Source of the DNA: JBOHWJ01 sp050736615
GTDB lineage: Bacteria > Desulfobacterota > Binatia > Binatales > Binataceae
DNA: 17,146 nt
Assembly (NCBI GenBank): GCA_050736615.1
Contig: JBOHWL010000245.1
Coordinates: forward strand, 1 to 17,146
Direction: 5' to 3'
Below the pieces are notes generated by a model. That model was given only the letters and a program-made list of their open reading frames with translations. It did not search any database and had not been told where the DNA came from. The translations under genes and the position numbers were made by a program. Numbering within the stretch: the first letter of the stretch is position 1; each line of letters starts with the position of its first letter. Positions 6,745 to 14,269 of this stretch are shown here, one piece after another.

Positions 6745-7347
6745 ATGCGTGAGCGGCGCTTATCAAAGCCTGGCTTGGCGGTTCTAATTTTGTTTTTAAT
6801 GCTGGCACCGGGGCTGGCTCGCGGCGACACCTCCACCCCACCTCCCGACAGCAGTGTCGTTGCGAACAGCGGCGATGCCGATACGAAGGCTCAAGCGCTC
6901 GTGAACGCCGCCATTAATATGACCGATAGCGCGCAGGCGGTGAAGCTGCTGTGGCAAGCGACCAATATCGACCCAACCCTGCAAGAGGCTTACCTTTACC
7001 TCGGACTCTTTTACCAATCGCGCTCGGATTTCAGCAACATGGTGAAGGTTTATCAGAAACTCATCAAATACGAGCCGAAATCGGTTGGCGCATACTTGAA
7101 TATCGGTGAAGCCTATATGTCATTTTCCCCGCCGAAATTCGAGCAGGCGCTGCCATATTATCGCAAGGCTTTCAAGCTGGATCCCACCAACTCTTTCGCG
7201 GCATTACGGATCGGCGAGATTTACGCCCAGCAGGGTGACCGCAACAACGCATTGCGTTATCTGAAAACCGCGAGTGCGGACAGCGGCAAGAATCCCTCGG
7301 TCGCGTCCGAAGCTGACAAAGTGATTCGGCAATTGGGCGCGCTTTAG
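6745..7347 (+). CDS. Exported TPR repeat protein
   Basis: A 200-aa protein with a basic N-terminus (MRERRLSKPG) and a hydrophobic stretch LAVLILFLMLAPGLARG, consistent with a Sec signal peptide cleaved near residue 27, or an uncleaved anchor. The mature part is a run of tetratricopeptide helices: about 48-78, 82-114 (AYLYLGLFYQ..YEPKS), 116-150 (AYLNIGEAY..LDPTN) and 152-184 (AALRIGEIYAQQGD). A Pro/Ser/Thr-rich linker joins the signal to the repeats. It is probably a periplasmic scaffold for protein-protein contacts; no enzymatic domain is seen. The ribosome site before the ATG is weak. It is divergent from the hydrolase pair and precedes the dehalogenase-like gene by 298 bp. Confidence 0.85.
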   Translation: MRERRLSKPGLAVLILFLMLAPGLARGDTSTPPPDSSVVANSGDADTKAQALVNAAINMTDSAQAVKLLWQATNIDPTLQEAYLYLGLFYQSRSDFSNMVKVYQKLIKYEPKSVGAYLNIGEAYMSFSPPKFEQALPYYRKAFKLDPTNSFAALRIGEIYAQQGDRNNALRYLKTASADSGKNPSVASEADKVIRQLGAL

Positions 7348-7645
7348 CCAGCATCCAGCGTACGAACTTGTCATCGTCGCGGATCGCAAGCTGTCAACCG
7401 TGGGCAACGGAATGGCGCGGACCAAATCCTGGTCGGCGATCCCCGTCCACCTGCTTCCAAAAATCGCAGAGGTCCGAACCTGAGCCTGAGGGCCTAAACC
7501 AGTGCACGAACCGGTGCGGGATAAACCCGTCGCCAAATTAACGATCAACGCCGGCTCTTGATTTGTAACGCGCACGTGCGGTGTGGTAGCGATTTTCGAA
7601 GCCGCGCCGGCGGATTGCCACCTCAAGCCGGGACTAAGGTGCGTG
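7348..7645. other. Intergenic region upstream of the dehalogenase-like gene
   Basis: No supported gene. An ORF runs antisense across it but overlaps the TPR gene and has no family features. The perfect palindrome CGCACGTGCG occurs at 7571-7580, 66 bp before the start codon, and could be a regulator site. The start-proximal AAGG (7636-7639) is the ribosome site for the next gene. Confidence 0.4.
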
Positions 7646-8509
7646 ATGTTCGAGGGTTTCAACGCCAGCAAACTGACGATCGGCGATGTCGCTATCAATA
7701 CGCTGACAAAAGGCGACGGGCCCGCGCTGCTATTGCTCCACGGATACCCGCAGACTCATGCGATGTGGCACAAGATCGCGCCGCTACTGGCCGATCATTT
7801 CACGGTAGTCGCGACGGATCTTCGCGGTTACGGAGATAGCTCGAAGCCCGCGGGCGACGACCAGCACCTGCGCTATTCGAAACGTACCATGGCGGCCGAT
7901 CAGGTTGCCGTGATGGCGGCGCTCGGCTTCGACCGGTTCATGCTGGCGGCGCACGATCGTGGCGCCCGCGTCGCGCATCGCCTCTTACTGGATCATCCGG
8001 AACGGGTCACGCGCGCGGCGCTGCTCGACATCATTCCGACTCCGGAGGTTTTCAAGCGGATCGATCAATTCACCGCGACCGCCTATTATAACTGGTTCTT
8101 CTTGATCCAGCGGCGCGACTTGCCCGAGCATCTGATCGGCGCCGACCCGGAATACTATCTGCGCCGGATGGGCACGCGCGCAGGCAAGGAGGTATTCGCG
8201 CCCGAGGCTTTTGCGGAATATCTGCGATGTTTTCGTGATCCCGCCTGCATTCATGCCACTTGCGAGGACTACCGCGCCGCCGCGTCGGTCGATTTGAAAC
8301 ATCACAACGAGGATGGCGGCCGGACGATCGCCTGTCCGTTGCTGCTGCTATGGGGCAAGGAAGGATTGCTGGAGCGCGCCTATGATCCCGTCGCGGTATG
8401 GCGTGAGTATGCGAGCGACGTGCGCGCCCATAGCCTCCCTGCCGGTCACTTCATTCCCGAGGAGGCGCCCCAGGAAACGCTCGCCGCGCTGCTTGCATTC
8501 TTCGCTTGA
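7646..8509 (+). CDS. Fluoroacetate-dehalogenase / epoxide-hydrolase-like alpha/beta hydrolase
   Basis: A 287-aa enzyme closely patterned on haloacetate dehalogenases, which displace halide through an Asp nucleophile and a covalent ester. Present are HGYPQTHAMW (32-41), the nucleophile motif HDRGAR (D104, with substrate-binding R105 and R108), D128 in LDIIPT, W150, Y209 in CEDYRA and catalytic H268 in AGHF. The halide-pocket His of characterised fluoroacetate dehalogenases (His149 in the Burkholderia FA1 enzyme, His155 in RPA1163) is N149 here, in the context YYNWFF instead of WHWYF. The ATG at 7646 with AAGG six bases upstream is preferred over a GTG at 7583, because it places the family N-terminus (MFEGF) at the start. 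Substrate may be another haloacid or an epoxide. It is convergent with the CoA-transferase gene. Confidence 0.88.
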   Translation: MFEGFNASKLTIGDVAINTLTKGDGPALLLLHGYPQTHAMWHKIAPLLADHFTVVATDLRGYGDSSKPAGDDQHLRYSKRTMAADQVAVMAALGFDRFMLAAHDRGARVAHRLLLDHPERVTRAALLDIIPTPEVFKRIDQFTATAYYNWFFLIQRRDLPEHLIGADPEYYLRRMGTRAGKEVFAPEAFAEYLRCFRDPACIHATCEDYRAAASVDLKHHNEDGGRTIACPLLLLWGKEGLLERAYDPVAVWREYASDVRAHSLPAGHFIPEEAPQETLAALLAFFA

Positions 8510-8593
8510 TCGAACAAAGGCTGGGGCGACCGCCGAGTTTTTCCACCGGACGCTTGCCCGACCGCCATCTGAAGCGACTCAGCGCCATGGTTA

Positions 8594-9805
8594 TCAGTTG
8601 GGGGCGCTGTAAAGAATACCCATTTGTTCCAGTTCCCGCACCCGGCTCGGTGGATAGCCAAGATAGCGGGTCAGAATCTCCTCGTTATGCTCGCCGAGAA
8701 AAGGCGCCTGCAATTCGAGCGGACGCTGGAAATCCGAGAAGCGCAAAGCGAAACCGGGGAGCTCGAAATCTCCGAGTACGCGATCATGCACGGTCCTCAC
8801 CGTGCCACGCTCCCGCAGATGCGGATGCGCGATCGCTTCGGCCACCGACAGCGCCGGCGCGACTGGCACCCGCCGCGCGCGCATCGCGTCAAGCGCGGCA
8901 TCATCGTCCGGCATCGAAGCGATCCAGTTCTCGATCGTGGCGACCAGTTCATCGAGATTCTTGAGCCGATCCTCACGCGTGGCGAAACGCGCGTCACTGG
9001 CGAGTTCGGGCCGCCCCATCACCTCGCACAGCGTGACCCACTGATGTTCGAGCGCGCACATGATGATGAGATACTTCTGTCTGCCTTTAAACACGCCGAC
9101 CGGCGCCAGATACCACGAGTGCAAACCCGATCGAAACGGCCGGATTTGCCCATTACTCAGACTGTAGGCCTGAACTGACATCTCATGATAGTGGAAGTAA
9201 GTATCCAGCAATGATACTTCCAGGAATTGGCCTCGGCCGGTACGCTCGCGATATAGTAAAGCTCCGCAAATCGCCAGGGCGGCATGGGCGCCAGTGCTGA
9301 CATCTCCGATCGCGGCGTGCGGAATATAGGGCGGCCCGTCGGCTTCACCGCCCATCGAAGTGATACCCGCATAGGCGGCGCCGAGCGCGTCGAACCCCGG
9401 TTCCTGTGCGAGCGGCCCGGTTTGCCCGAAAGCCGAAAGAGAGCACATCACGACCCTGGGATTCAGTGACTTGACGCGTTCGTAGTCGAAGCCAAGCCGC
9501 CCGATCACGCCGGGAGCGAAGTTTTCCATCACGACGTCGACCCGCGCTATCAACTCGCCGATAATGCGCCTGCCCTCACCCGACTTGACGTTGAGGCAAA
9601 GGCCTTTTTTGCCGCGATTATGCTGTACGAAGTAGCCGCTGCGGCCGTCCTTGATGATTGGTATGCCACGCGTCGGATCGCCTTTGGGCGCAATCTCGAC
9701 TTTGATGACCTCGGCACCCATCTCGGCCAGCATCAACGTGCAGGTTGGCCCGGCTACCGCCTGGGTGAAGTCGAGCACCTTGTAACCGTCGAGCACCTGT
9801 ACCAT
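8594..9805 (-). CDS. CaiB/BaiF class III CoA-transferase
   Basis: A 403-aa enzyme moving CoA between carboxylic acids; cytoplasmic. The N-terminal signature KVLDFTQAVAGPTCTLMLAE followed by AEVIKVE and the GDPTRG loop is typical. The catalytic Asp that forms the acyl anhydride is D168 in AIGDVSTGAHAAL. The C-terminal part has the usual LGEHNEEIL and YSAPN-type end. The start at 9805 follows GAAGGTGATCGGG; a GTG three codons upstream (9814) is an alternative. It is last in a minus-strand run, 41 bp after the P450 gene, so it is probably co-transcribed with the P450 and ferredoxin. That setting suggests activation of a P450 product, or of the carboxylic acid entering the pathway, as a CoA thioester. 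Confidence 0.93.
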   Translation of the reverse strand: MVQVLDGYKVLDFTQAVAGPTCTLMLAEMGAEVIKVEIAPKGDPTRGIPIIKDGRSGYFVQHNRGKKGLCLNVKSGEGRRIIGELIARVDVVMENFAPGVIGRLGFDYERVKSLNPRVVMCSLSAFGQTGPLAQEPGFDALGAAYAGITSMGGEADGPPYIPHAAIGDVSTGAHAALAICGALLYRERTGRGQFLEVSLLDTYFHYHEMSVQAYSLSNGQIRPFRSGLHSWYLAPVGVFKGRQKYLIIMCALEHQWVTLCEVMGRPELASDARFATREDRLKNLDELVATIENWIASMPDDDAALDAMRARRVPVAPALSVAEAIAHPHLRERGTVRTVHDRVLGDFELPGFALRFSDFQRPLELQAPFLGEHNEEILTRYLGYPPSRVRELEQMGILYSAPN

Positions 9806-9846
9806 CCCGATCACCTTCGCCCCTTAACCTCAGCTTCCTGAATCGC

Positions 9847-11088
9847 TCAGCCGCGCACGCGCATACGATAGCGGATTGGCATATGTTTGATTCCGCCGAC
9901 AAAACTCGATCGCATCCGTTGCACCGGACCCGCAAGCTCGATCGCTTCGAGCCGCTTTGCCAGAGCGCTGAACATGACCTGCAACTCCAGGCGCGCCAGG
10001 TTGGCGCCGAGACAAAAATGCTCGCCGATGCCGAACGCAATATGCCGGTTGGGGTAGCGGCCGATATCAAACGCCTCGGGATGTTCGAAGATGTCCTCGT
10101 CGCGGTTGGCAGAGGGATAAAAAAGCGCAAGGATGTCGCCCTCGCGGATTTTCCGCCCATGCAGTTCGGTATCCGCCGTGGCAATACGCGTAAACTGAAT
10201 CACGGGCGAAGTCCAGCGTACGATTTCCTCGACCGCTGGATTGATCAGTGCGGGGTCACGCTGCAGCCGAAGCCATTGCTCGGGATGGTTGATGAAGGCG
10301 TAGAGCCCGCCGGTGGTGGCGTTGCGCGTCGTCTCATTGCCGGCAATGATCAGCAGTGCGAAATAGGATAGCAATTCAAAGGCCGGCAGCGGCTCTCCCG
10401 TCACGTTGCCGATCGCCAACGCAGCCGCCAGGTCGTCACGCGGCGATTTGCGGCGGTCTTCGATAAGCTGCATGAAGTACTGGAAAAACTCCATGCGCGC
10501 CTTTTCGAGATTCTCCTTGATGGTTTTGCTACCGCCGTATTCCGGATCAGCCGGACCGATCATGGCGTTGCTTAAGCGGAACATCATGCTCCAGTCCGCG
10601 CGCGGAATTCCAAACATCTCCGCAATCACCGCCAGCGGCAGCTTGGCTGATACTTCGGTGACAAAATCGCATTCACCCCGCTCCATGATGCCGTCGAGCA
10701 CTTCCGCGGTGATTTGCTCAATCTGCCCGCTCAGCGGCATCACCGCACGCGGCGTGAAGCGCCGGTTGACCACGGCGCGATAGGAGCCATGCTCCGGCGG
10801 GTTCATGTTGAGGAGCTGGCGCAAGATGGCTTCGTCGGGCGGCGGCGCACCGGGCTCTTCGACCGTCATAAACAGGAGTTGGCTGCTTTTGAACAATTCC
10901 GGCTGGCGCGAGACGGTCACGATATCTTCGTGCCTGGTGATCGCCCAGAACGGGGCAACGTTGGGCCGTTCATAGCGGAACACGGGAGCTTCGCGCCGGA
11001 GTAACGCCCACTCAGCGTGCGGATAACCACGCTCGACGTAAAGGTCCGGATTTAAAATATCGAGCGTTTCGAGCGTGATAGTTGCCAT
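9847..11088 (-). CDS. Cytochrome P450 (bacterial class I, CYP124/125/142-like)
   Basis: A 413-aa soluble P450, expected to take electrons from a ferredoxin and insert one oxygen atom into a C-H bond. The I-helix oxygen-activation motif is AGNETT (249-254), the K-helix ExxR is E288-R291, and the heme loop is FGIGEHFCLG with the thiolate C359. The stretch NMNPPEHGSYRAVVNRRFTP (94-113) and the AGNETTRNA motif fit the group containing actinobacterial fatty-acid and sterol side-chain hydroxylases (CYP124, CYP125, CYP142), although the exact family needs a tree. The ATG at 11088 has AGGA seven bases upstream. The ferredoxin gene lies 50 bp upstream on the same strand and is the likely electron partner; no ferredoxin reductase is in the window. 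Confidence 0.95.
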   Translation of the reverse strand: MATITLETLDILNPDLYVERGYPHAEWALLRREAPVFRYERPNVAPFWAITRHEDIVTVSRQPELFKSSQLLFMTVEEPGAPPPDEAILRQLLNMNPPEHGSYRAVVNRRFTPRAVMPLSGQIEQITAEVLDGIMERGECDFVTEVSAKLPLAVIAEMFGIPRADWSMMFRLSNAMIGPADPEYGGSKTIKENLEKARMEFFQYFMQLIEDRRKSPRDDLAAALAIGNVTGEPLPAFELLSYFALLIIAGNETTRNATTGGLYAFINHPEQWLRLQRDPALINPAVEEIVRWTSPVIQFTRIATADTELHGRKIREGDILALFYPSANRDEDIFEHPEAFDIGRYPNRHIAFGIGEHFCLGANLARLELQVMFSALAKRLEAIELAGPVQRMRSSFVGGIKHMPIRYRMRVRG

Positions 11089-11138
11089 AATTGATCCTAC
11101 TCGGACCAGAATTTAGCGCCCCGACGGACACCCGCGTG

Positions 11139-11333
11139 CTATTCCTCAATCAGCCGAATCGCCTGCCGCGGGCACAGATTGACCGCCAGTTCGACCTTGG
11201 AACGAAGCGACTCGGGCGGCTGTTCGAGCAGCACGTAGCTACGATCGTCGTCACGGAGCTCGAACACTTGCGGCGCCACTTCGATACAACGGCCATTACC
11301 TTCACATAAAACGTGGTCCACCACGACTTTCAT
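11139..11333 (-). CDS. [3Fe-4S]-type ferredoxin, P450 partner
   Basis: A 64-aa ferredoxin with three cluster Cys: C10 and C16 in CEGNGRC, then C54 in CPRQAI. The second Cys of the usual four is missing and its place is N13, the pattern of 3Fe-4S ferredoxins encoded beside actinobacterial P450s. The start at 11333 is chosen because GAGGAG lies seven bases upstream; the longer frame from a GTG at 11351 has no ribosome site and would include that site in its coding sequence. It precedes the P450 gene by 50 bp and presumably delivers electrons to it. An operator-like palindrome lies 51 to 75 bp upstream of its start. Confidence 0.9.
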   Translation of the reverse strand: MKVVVDHVLCEGNGRCIEVAPQVFELRDDDRSYVLLEQPPESLRSKVELAVNLCPRQAIRLIEE

Positions 11334-11383
11334 CGTCAGCTCCTCAGGCACGCGTCAATAATCGCTGTTTCCATCTCGAGGTT

Positions 11384-11408
11384 TGGTGCGGGTATTTTCT
11401 CCGCACCA
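11384..11408 (-). promoter_or_regulatory. Operator-like palindrome with candidate promoter before the ferredoxin gene
   Basis: TGGTGCGG (11384-11391), a 9-bp spacer, then CCGCACCA (11401-11408): a perfect 8-bp dyad of the size bound by dimeric repressors such as TetR-type proteins. Read on the minus strand it is immediately preceded by TATAAG (plus 11410-11415), a good -10 box, with a weak -35 candidate TTGGCC (plus 11431-11436) 15 bp further up. The dyad would therefore cover the transcription start of the ferredoxin-P450-CoA-transferase unit. No T-run follows it, so it is unlikely to be a terminator for the upstream genes. Confidence 0.45.
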
Positions 11409-11461
11409 CCTTATAACGCCCGTGCTGGCGGGCCAACGCGTACTTTTTCCTATGTTAACCC

Positions 11462-11818
11462 TTAACGGCCGATCCAACGCGGATTGTTAATTGCGAGCGC
11501 GTCCGCGAGCGATTGCCGGATGTGCGCGCGCAGGCCCGGGTCATCCAGGGCGAGACTGCCAGCCCGAATCCGCTCCGTCAATTCATCGTTGAGTGCTTCG
11601 ACCTCGCCTTGATGGCCCAGGATGGCGGCCAGACGATCGCGCTCGGATGCCGCCTGGGTCTGGCCCAGCTCCAATTCGCGGCGGACAGTATTGAGCACGT
11701 TGATCGTCACGCGGGTTTGGAACCGATGATATCCGCTTAACGATGGCATCAATTCATCCTCCAGGTACTTAACCACCGCTTTTAACAAGGTGGGCGCATC
11801 CGGCATGCTTCGTGGCAT
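11462..11818 (-). CDS. DUF6285 (LvaB-like) small protein
   Basis: A 118-aa, mostly helical protein. Landmarks such as LLKAVVKYLEDELMPSLSG, FQTRVTINVLNTVRRELELG, LAAILGHQGEVEALNDEL and LRAHIRQSLADALAINNPRW match DUF6285, a family regularly encoded next to APH-fold phosphotransferases and acyl-CoA dehydrogenases. In the Pseudomonas levulinate pathway, the small protein LvaB acts with the kinase LvaA; the same role is inferred here. The ATG at 11818 follows AAGGGA and lies 14 bp after the stop of the phosphotransferase gene, so the two are almost certainly co-translated. An ATG at 11806 is an alternative start. Confidence 0.85.
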   Translation of the reverse strand: MPRSMPDAPTLLKAVVKYLEDELMPSLSGYHRFQTRVTINVLNTVRRELELGQTQAASERDRLAAILGHQGEVEALNDELTERIRAGSLALDDPGLRAHIRQSLADALAINNPRWIGR

Positions 11819-11832
11819 TTCGCTAATTCCCT

Positions 11833-12825
11833 TTACGAGCGCTCGCCGATCAGATTGAAAAAATCCCAGAGCGGCTCTTCGGTCCGCCGTCCGATGGCGC
11901 AACGTTCTAGGCCGCTTTCTTCGATCCCGCGCGTAGCGAGGCGCAGGCAATCGATCGCCCATTTGACATTGCCGAAGGCCTCCCAGAAATGCACGCGGCG
12001 CGGATCGACCGCATGGCCGCTGGCCCGCTCGTAAGCCGCGAAAAGGTCCTCACGCGAACCGAAGCCGCCCACCGGAGCGCTCCCGCCAAAGCGCCAGGTT
12101 TTGACACACAGCCATCCCAGGTCCTGCATCGGATCGCCGCTTTGACCTAGCTCCCAGTCGAGCACGCATCGCACGCCCTCGGCACCCACAATTAGATTGC
12201 CGCTGCGAAAATCGCCATGCACGACCGTCTGACGCGTGGCCGACGGCGCGTTTTCGGCCGCCCAACGGAGGCCGAGTTCAAGTGCGGGCGAGCGGAAGCC
12301 GTAATGATCAACGATGCGGCGATGAGCGGAGACGTGCGCGGCGGAGTCCTGATAAACCAGGAACGGCAATCCGCTCCAGCCGATCCCATGAATCGCGGCG
12401 AGAATTTCGCCACATTGTTTCGCCATCACGGTCCGTGCACCGGCATATTGAGCGTCACGCACGATGCGTGCGCCGAGGGTCTCGCCCGCCACTCGTTCGC
12501 TGACGTAACCGCGGCCCAGGCCGTCCGCTTCTTCAAGGACGACGCGAATATGCGGCGCCGGCACCCCCGCCGCCACCGCCGCCATGATCAACCGCGCATT
12601 TTGTTCAGGTTCCAGGCTGGGGACGAAGCCGGCGACGGGGTCCTCGATTTCGGTGGTTATCTGCAGGATGAACGGCTCGCGCACGCCGCCAACGTCAGCG
12701 TCGAACGACCACGTAGTCTTGTTGGCGCCACCAGTCAGACGCTGCAAATCGTGCACCGTCGCGGTGGCGCCGATCGCGCGCGCGATCACTTGGCGCAGGC
12801 GTTCGGTAAACTCCTCGTTGCTCAT
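11833..12825 (-). CDS. APH-fold phosphotransferase (LvaA / ACAD10-11 kinase-like)
   Basis: A 330-aa aminoglycoside-phosphotransferase-fold kinase. The catalytic loop is VVHGDFRSGNLIV (H203, D205, N210) and the metal-binding motif is VLDWE (D223), followed by GDPMQDLGWL. The ATP-loop region is LTGGANKTTWSFD (30-42). The beta-3 position that usually carries Lys or Arg reads FILQITTE, with Gln at 55. The gene order with an acyl-CoA dehydrogenase 22 bp upstream and a DUF6285 gene 14 bp downstream matches the LvaA setting, in which the kinase phosphorylates the 4-hydroxyl of a 4-hydroxyacyl-CoA. It is therefore unlikely to be an antibiotic-resistance enzyme. The ATG at 12825 has only a weak purine-rich site. 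Confidence 0.9.
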   Translation of the reverse strand: MSNEEFTERLRQVIARAIGATATVHDLQRLTGGANKTTWSFDADVGGVREPFILQITTEIEDPVAGFVPSLEPEQNARLIMAAVAAGVPAPHIRVVLEEADGLGRGYVSERVAGETLGARIVRDAQYAGARTVMAKQCGEILAAIHGIGWSGLPFLVYQDSAAHVSAHRRIVDHYGFRSPALELGLRWAAENAPSATRQTVVHGDFRSGNLIVGAEGVRCVLDWELGQSGDPMQDLGWLCVKTWRFGGSAPVGGFGSREDLFAAYERASGHAVDPRRVHFWEAFGNVKWAIDCLRLATRGIEESGLERCAIGRRTEEPLWDFFNLIGERS

Positions 12826-12847
12826 CGGCTGCCGCCACTTCGATCGT

Positions 12848-14110
12848 TCATTGGTTGCGCCGTCCGAAACCAAACAAAATCTGCGCCACTCGGCGCATCT
12901 GGATTTCCTCCGCACCTTCAGTGATGCGATAGCGGCGATGATGGCGATAAATGTGTTCGAAGGGCTTGTGCCGCGAATAGCCGATGCCGCCGTGGACTTG
13001 CATGGCGCGGTCGGCCGCCTCGCAGACCAGCCGGTTCGCCCGGTAATTGCACATCGAGACTTTATCCGAGAGCCTGAGCGCAACTTCCGGTTTCGACATT
13101 TGATCCATTTCCCAGGCGGTCTTATGGATCAGGACCCGCAACATCGCGGCTTCCGTCTGCAGTTCGACCAGCGGCCATTGAATCGCCTGGTTGGAGGCAA
13201 GCGCGCGTCCAAACGGCTTGCGCTCGAGCGCGTATTTCACGCTCTCGTTGATACAATACTGCCCCGCTCCCAACGATGAAGCCGCCTGCCGGATACGATT
13301 CTCATGAACGAAATGCTGCGCCACCGCCAGGCCGTCCTCCGGATCGCCGAGGATCGCGCCGGCCGGAACATAGACGTTGTTGAGCGAAATCCGCGGATGG
13401 TCGGTCGGCATATTGAAGGTCCACAAATACTCCTCGATCTTAAAACCTTCGCTGTGCGTCGGCACGATGAAACAGGTGATGCCTTTGGCACCGCCGTCGC
13501 GCCCGCCCGTGCGTGCGAAGATAAAATCATGCGTGGCGACGTGCAGTCCGGTGTTCCAGATTTTCGCTCCCGAAATCCGCCAGCCGTCGCCCTCGCGCAC
13601 CGCTCGCGTCTCCATCCAGGTCGCGTCGGAGCCATGATTAGGCTCGGTCAACCCGAAGGCGACGCTGAGCGAACCTTCAAGAATGCCCGGGATGAATTCC
13701 GCCTTTTGCTCCGGGGTGCCAAAATCGCGGAACATCAGCACCGTTGGCAGATTGCCCACCACCGAGCTTTCGTTCTGCAGATCATTGTGCAGGCCAAGCC
13801 CCTTGGCCGCCAGATGTTCGCGGATAATCGCCATCGCCAGATTCGAACCGTCCTTGCCGCCGTATTCCTTGGGCAGGGCAAAACGATAATGGCCCGCGTG
13901 ATCGGCGCGTCGGCGCATTTCCGCGAGCAAATCTTCCCATTCATGGCGCGGCAGGCCGCCTCGTTCGAAGTCGGTGCGGGCCCATTCGCGACGATGGTCG
14001 AAGAAACGGATATTGTCGTTCTCACGTTCCAGAGGCTTGATCTCGCGTTCGATAAAGTCGTCCAGTTCGGTCAGATAAGCCCTAATATCGGCGGGTATAT
14101 TGAAATCCAA
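12848..14110 (-). CDS. Acyl-CoA dehydrogenase family protein (ACAD10/11, LvaC-like setting)
   Basis: A 420-aa FAD-dependent acyl-CoA dehydrogenase-fold enzyme. Landmarks are HYRFALPKEYGGKDGSNL (74-91), LGLHNDLQNE (105-114), FGLTEPNHGSDAT (152-164, flavin/substrate loop), GAKIWNTG, RKPFG (297-301), AMQVHGGIGYSR (369-380) and RITEGAEEIQ (395-404), where E398 occupies the usual catalytic-base position. The start codon is TTG at 14110 with GGGAGA eight bases upstream; the nearby ATG at plus 14131-14133 is out of frame. It heads the run with the phosphotransferase (22 bp) and DUF6285. In that setting the expected reaction is elimination of phosphate from a 4-phosphoacyl-CoA to re-enter beta-oxidation, rather than, or in addition to, plain alpha,beta-dehydrogenation. 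Confidence 0.93.
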   Translation of the reverse strand: MDFNIPADIRAYLTELDDFIEREIKPLERENDNIRFFDHRREWARTDFERGGLPRHEWEDLLAEMRRRADHAGHYRFALPKEYGGKDGSNLAMAIIREHLAAKGLGLHNDLQNESSVVGNLPTVLMFRDFGTPEQKAEFIPGILEGSLSVAFGLTEPNHGSDATWMETRAVREGDGWRISGAKIWNTGLHVATHDFIFARTGGRDGGAKGITCFIVPTHSEGFKIEEYLWTFNMPTDHPRISLNNVYVPAGAILGDPEDGLAVAQHFVHENRIRQAASSLGAGQYCINESVKYALERKPFGRALASNQAIQWPLVELQTEAAMLRVLIHKTAWEMDQMSKPEVALRLSDKVSMCNYRANRLVCEAADRAMQVHGGIGYSRHKPFEHIYRHHRRYRITEGAEEIQMRRVAQILFGFGRRNQ

Positions 14111-14269
14111 CTTGACGTTCTCCCTTCGTCATGATTTTGTCGCGGCGCGCGGCCAAATGAAACCATCGACACGCTGGCTGGCGGAGTTAGAGGCGAATAC
14201 GCATCTTGCGGCTCCAGCACCTGGCCGCCGCAATTAGACTTTGGCGCGTGCGGGCTATACGATTGCGCG
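14111..14269. promoter_or_regulatory. Divergent intergenic region between dehydrogenase and outer-membrane barrel genes
   Basis: It should carry promoters for the acyl-CoA dehydrogenase operon (leftward) and the barrel gene (rightward). I see the minus-strand ribosome site GGGAGA near 14120, but no clear -10/-35 boxes and no copy of the TGGTGCGG dyad found before the ferredoxin gene. A 26-codon plus-strand frame from ATG 14157 has no gene-like features. Confidence 0.3.

Noticed and set aside
7204..7698. A 164-codon minus-strand ORF across the gap before the dehalogenase-like gene
   Set aside because: It overlaps two well-supported plus-strand genes and shows no recognisable motif.
8580..8609. 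Inverted repeat CAGCGCC/GGCGCTG near the convergent ends of the dehalogenase and CoA-transferase genes as a terminator
   Set aside because: It has a 16-nt loop and no T-run, and it overlaps the CoA-transferase coding end.
11418..11433. GCCCG-TGCTGG-CGGGC hairpin after the DUF6285 gene as a terminator
   Set aside because: The stem is 5 bp without a T-run, and the site overlaps the proposed promoter spacer.
11833..12825. Aminoglycoside resistance function for the APH-fold gene
   Set aside because: The neighbours (acyl-CoA dehydrogenase and DUF6285) and motif context point to a hydroxyacyl-CoA kinase instead.
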